This document shows, one piece after another, positions 63,098 through 64,000 of a stretch of DNA of 64,000 bases (the first letter of the stretch is position 1; every line of letters starts with the position of its first letter). A model generated the notes under the pieces. That model made no database searches. It was given only the letters and a program-made list of their open reading frames with translations, and was not told where the DNA came from. Source of the stretch: Lederbergia wuyishanensis (GTDB lineage Bacteria > Bacillota > Bacilli > Bacillales > Bacillaceae_C); the NCBI RefSeq assembly GCF_022900255.1, contig NZ_JALIRM010000010.1, positions 159,149 through 223,148 of the forward strand, written 5' to 3'. Both the position numbers and the translations under genes were made by a program.

Positions 63098-63182
63098 TGG
63101 TGGTGGGGGACGGATTCGAACCGCCGAACCCGGAGGGAGCGGATTTACAGTCCGCCGCGTTTAGCCACTTCGCTACCCCACC
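63098..63182 (-). tRNA. tRNA-Tyr (anticodon GTA), CCA encoded
   Basis: Acceptor GGTGGGG with CCCCACC, anticodon loop CTGTAAA, a long variable arm (CTCCCTCCGGG region) as expected for tyrosine tRNA, T arm GGTTCGAATCC, discriminator A and CCA. Confidence 0.95.
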
Positions 63183-63197
63183 GAAATAAAAAAAAAA

Positions 63198-63273
<76 letters not shown>

Positions 63274-63278
63274 ATATA

Positions 63279-63354
63279 TGGTGGAGGATGACGGGATCGA
63301 ACCGCCGACCCTCTGCTTGTAAGGCAGATGCTCTCCCAGCTGAGCTAATCCTCC
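63279..63354 (-). tRNA. tRNA-Val (anticodon TAC), CCA encoded
   Basis: Acceptor GGAGGAT with ATCCTCC, D arm TAGCTCAGCTGGGAGAGC, anticodon loop CTTACAA, T arm GGCGGTTCGATCCCGTC, discriminator A and CCA. Confidence 0.95.
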
Positions 63355-63403
63355 AAATCATAATAAGCGGCGCATTCCTGCGACAGCTTTCTTGTAACTA
63401 AAA

Positions 63404-63478
63404 TGGTGACCCCTACGGGATTCGAACCCGTGTTACCGCCGTGAAAGGGCGGTGTCTTAACCGCTTGACCAAGGGGCC
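63404..63478 (-). tRNA. tRNA-Glu (anticodon TTC), CCA encoded
   Basis: Acceptor GGCCCCT with AGGGGTC, D arm TGGTCAAGCGGTTAAGACA, anticodon loop CTTTCAC, T arm ACGGGTTCGAATCCCGT, CCA present. Confidence 0.95.
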
Positions 63479-63498
63479 ATAATATTATTTTTACTCGA

Positions 63499-63571
63499 AG
63501 CTTCCAACCGGGCTTGAACCGGTGACCTCATCCTTACCATGGATGCACTCTACCAACTGAGCTATGGAAGC
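63499..63571 (-). tRNA. tRNA-Thr (anticodon GGT), CCA not encoded
   Basis: Acceptor GCTTCCA with TGGAAGC, D arm TAGCTCAGTTGGTAGAGT, anticodon GGT in ATGGTAA, T arm ACCGGTTCAAGCCCGGT, discriminator T with no CCA. Second threonine isoacceptor in the cluster. Confidence 0.93.
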
Positions 63572-63572
63572 A

Positions 63573-63647
63573 TGGCTCCGCAGGTAGGATTCGAACCTAC
63601 GACCGATCGGTTAACAGCCGATAGCTCTACCACTGAGCTACTGCGGA
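63573..63647 (-). tRNA. tRNA-Asn (anticodon GTT), CCA encoded
   Basis: Acceptor TCCGCAG with CTGCGGA, anticodon loop CTGTTAA, T arm GTAGGTTCGAATCCTAC, discriminator G and CCA. First tRNA after 5S rRNA. Confidence 0.95.
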
Positions 63648-63659
63648 ATGATAGGTCTT

Positions 63660-63776
<117 letters not shown>

Positions 63777-63884
63777 AATTCATAATCGACATATTTTATT
63801 ATAATATGTTTTATAGATTTTTCAAGAGAAATTTTTCATTCCCTCAAAACCAAATAATAGAGAAGGCAAACCGTATCATAGATT

Positions 63885-64000
63885 GATTAAGTCCTCGATC
63901 GATTAGTATCCGTCAGCTCCATGTGTCGCCACACTTCCACACCGGACCTATCAACCTGATCATCTTTCAGGGATCTTACTCGCTTGCGCGATGGGAAATC
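63885..64000 (-). rRNA. 23S ribosomal RNA, 3' end only
   Basis: Minus strand ends in GATACTAATCGATCGAGGAC followed by TTAATC, the conserved 3' terminus of Bacillus 23S rRNA. It runs off the right edge. The 108-base spacer to 5S is AT-rich. Confidence 0.95.

Overview
The window looks like chromosome of a low-G+C, endospore-forming Firmicute of the Bacillaceae/Planococcaceae type. The evidence is the glmS ribozyme, a SAM-I (S-box) riboswitch before metI, the sigW-rsiW / cdaA-cdaR-glmM cluster, a Spo0E-like peptide, CYP152-type P450, many ECF sigma factors, and an rRNA operon end with a long tRNA cluster. I cannot fix genus or species from the sequence. The left edge cuts a nucleoside hydrolase and the right edge cuts a 23S rRNA.

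Layout. 1-9.7 kb: nucleoside hydrolase with a DcuC-type transporter, an SGNH hydrolase, a short MutS2 homologue behind a long leader that looks like a transcription attenuator, a CcdC-like membrane protein, a Bcr/CflA efflux pump, a GNAT acetyltransferase and a methyltransferase. 9.7-15.1 kb: an IS relic and two ECF sigma/anti-sigma pairs around three unknown genes. 15.1-26.6 kb: a secreted glycerophosphodiesterase and a secreted 5'-nucleotidase, each preceded by four hexamers at an 11-base period resembling PhoP boxes; between them are an O-acetyltransferase with a MerR-type promoter, a MerR regulator, an SDF symporter, an ECF-transporter S component, a VOC protein and a strikingly GC-rich S51 peptidase flanked by direct repeats. 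26.6-33.1 kb: two copies of a roughly 400-base intergenic repeat, two NUDIX genes, a nucleosidase and a third ECF sigma operon.

33.1-55.7 kb: glmS with its ribozyme, P450, then about 20 kb of accessory genes. These include an LD-carboxypeptidase, a HAD phosphatase, a DUF2332 protein, a BASS transporter, a frameshifted NUDIX gene, a TerC protein, an ECF sigma-ABC transporter operon, a diguanylate cyclase, S-box metI plus a MetE-type methyltransferase, an orphan flagellin behind a sigma-D -10 element, and a ten-unit 51-base tandem repeat. 55.7-64 kb: the core cluster glmM-cdaR-cdaA, rsiW-sigW, a Spo0E-like peptide, arginase, nine tRNA genes, 5S and 23S rRNA.

Themes. Cell-envelope and stress control dominates: five ECF sigma factors, c-di-AMP synthesis, and amino-sugar synthesis (GlmS, GlmM). 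Phosphate scavenging is the second theme. The intergenic space is unusually rich in decayed repeat families, including one perfect dyad that occurs four times.
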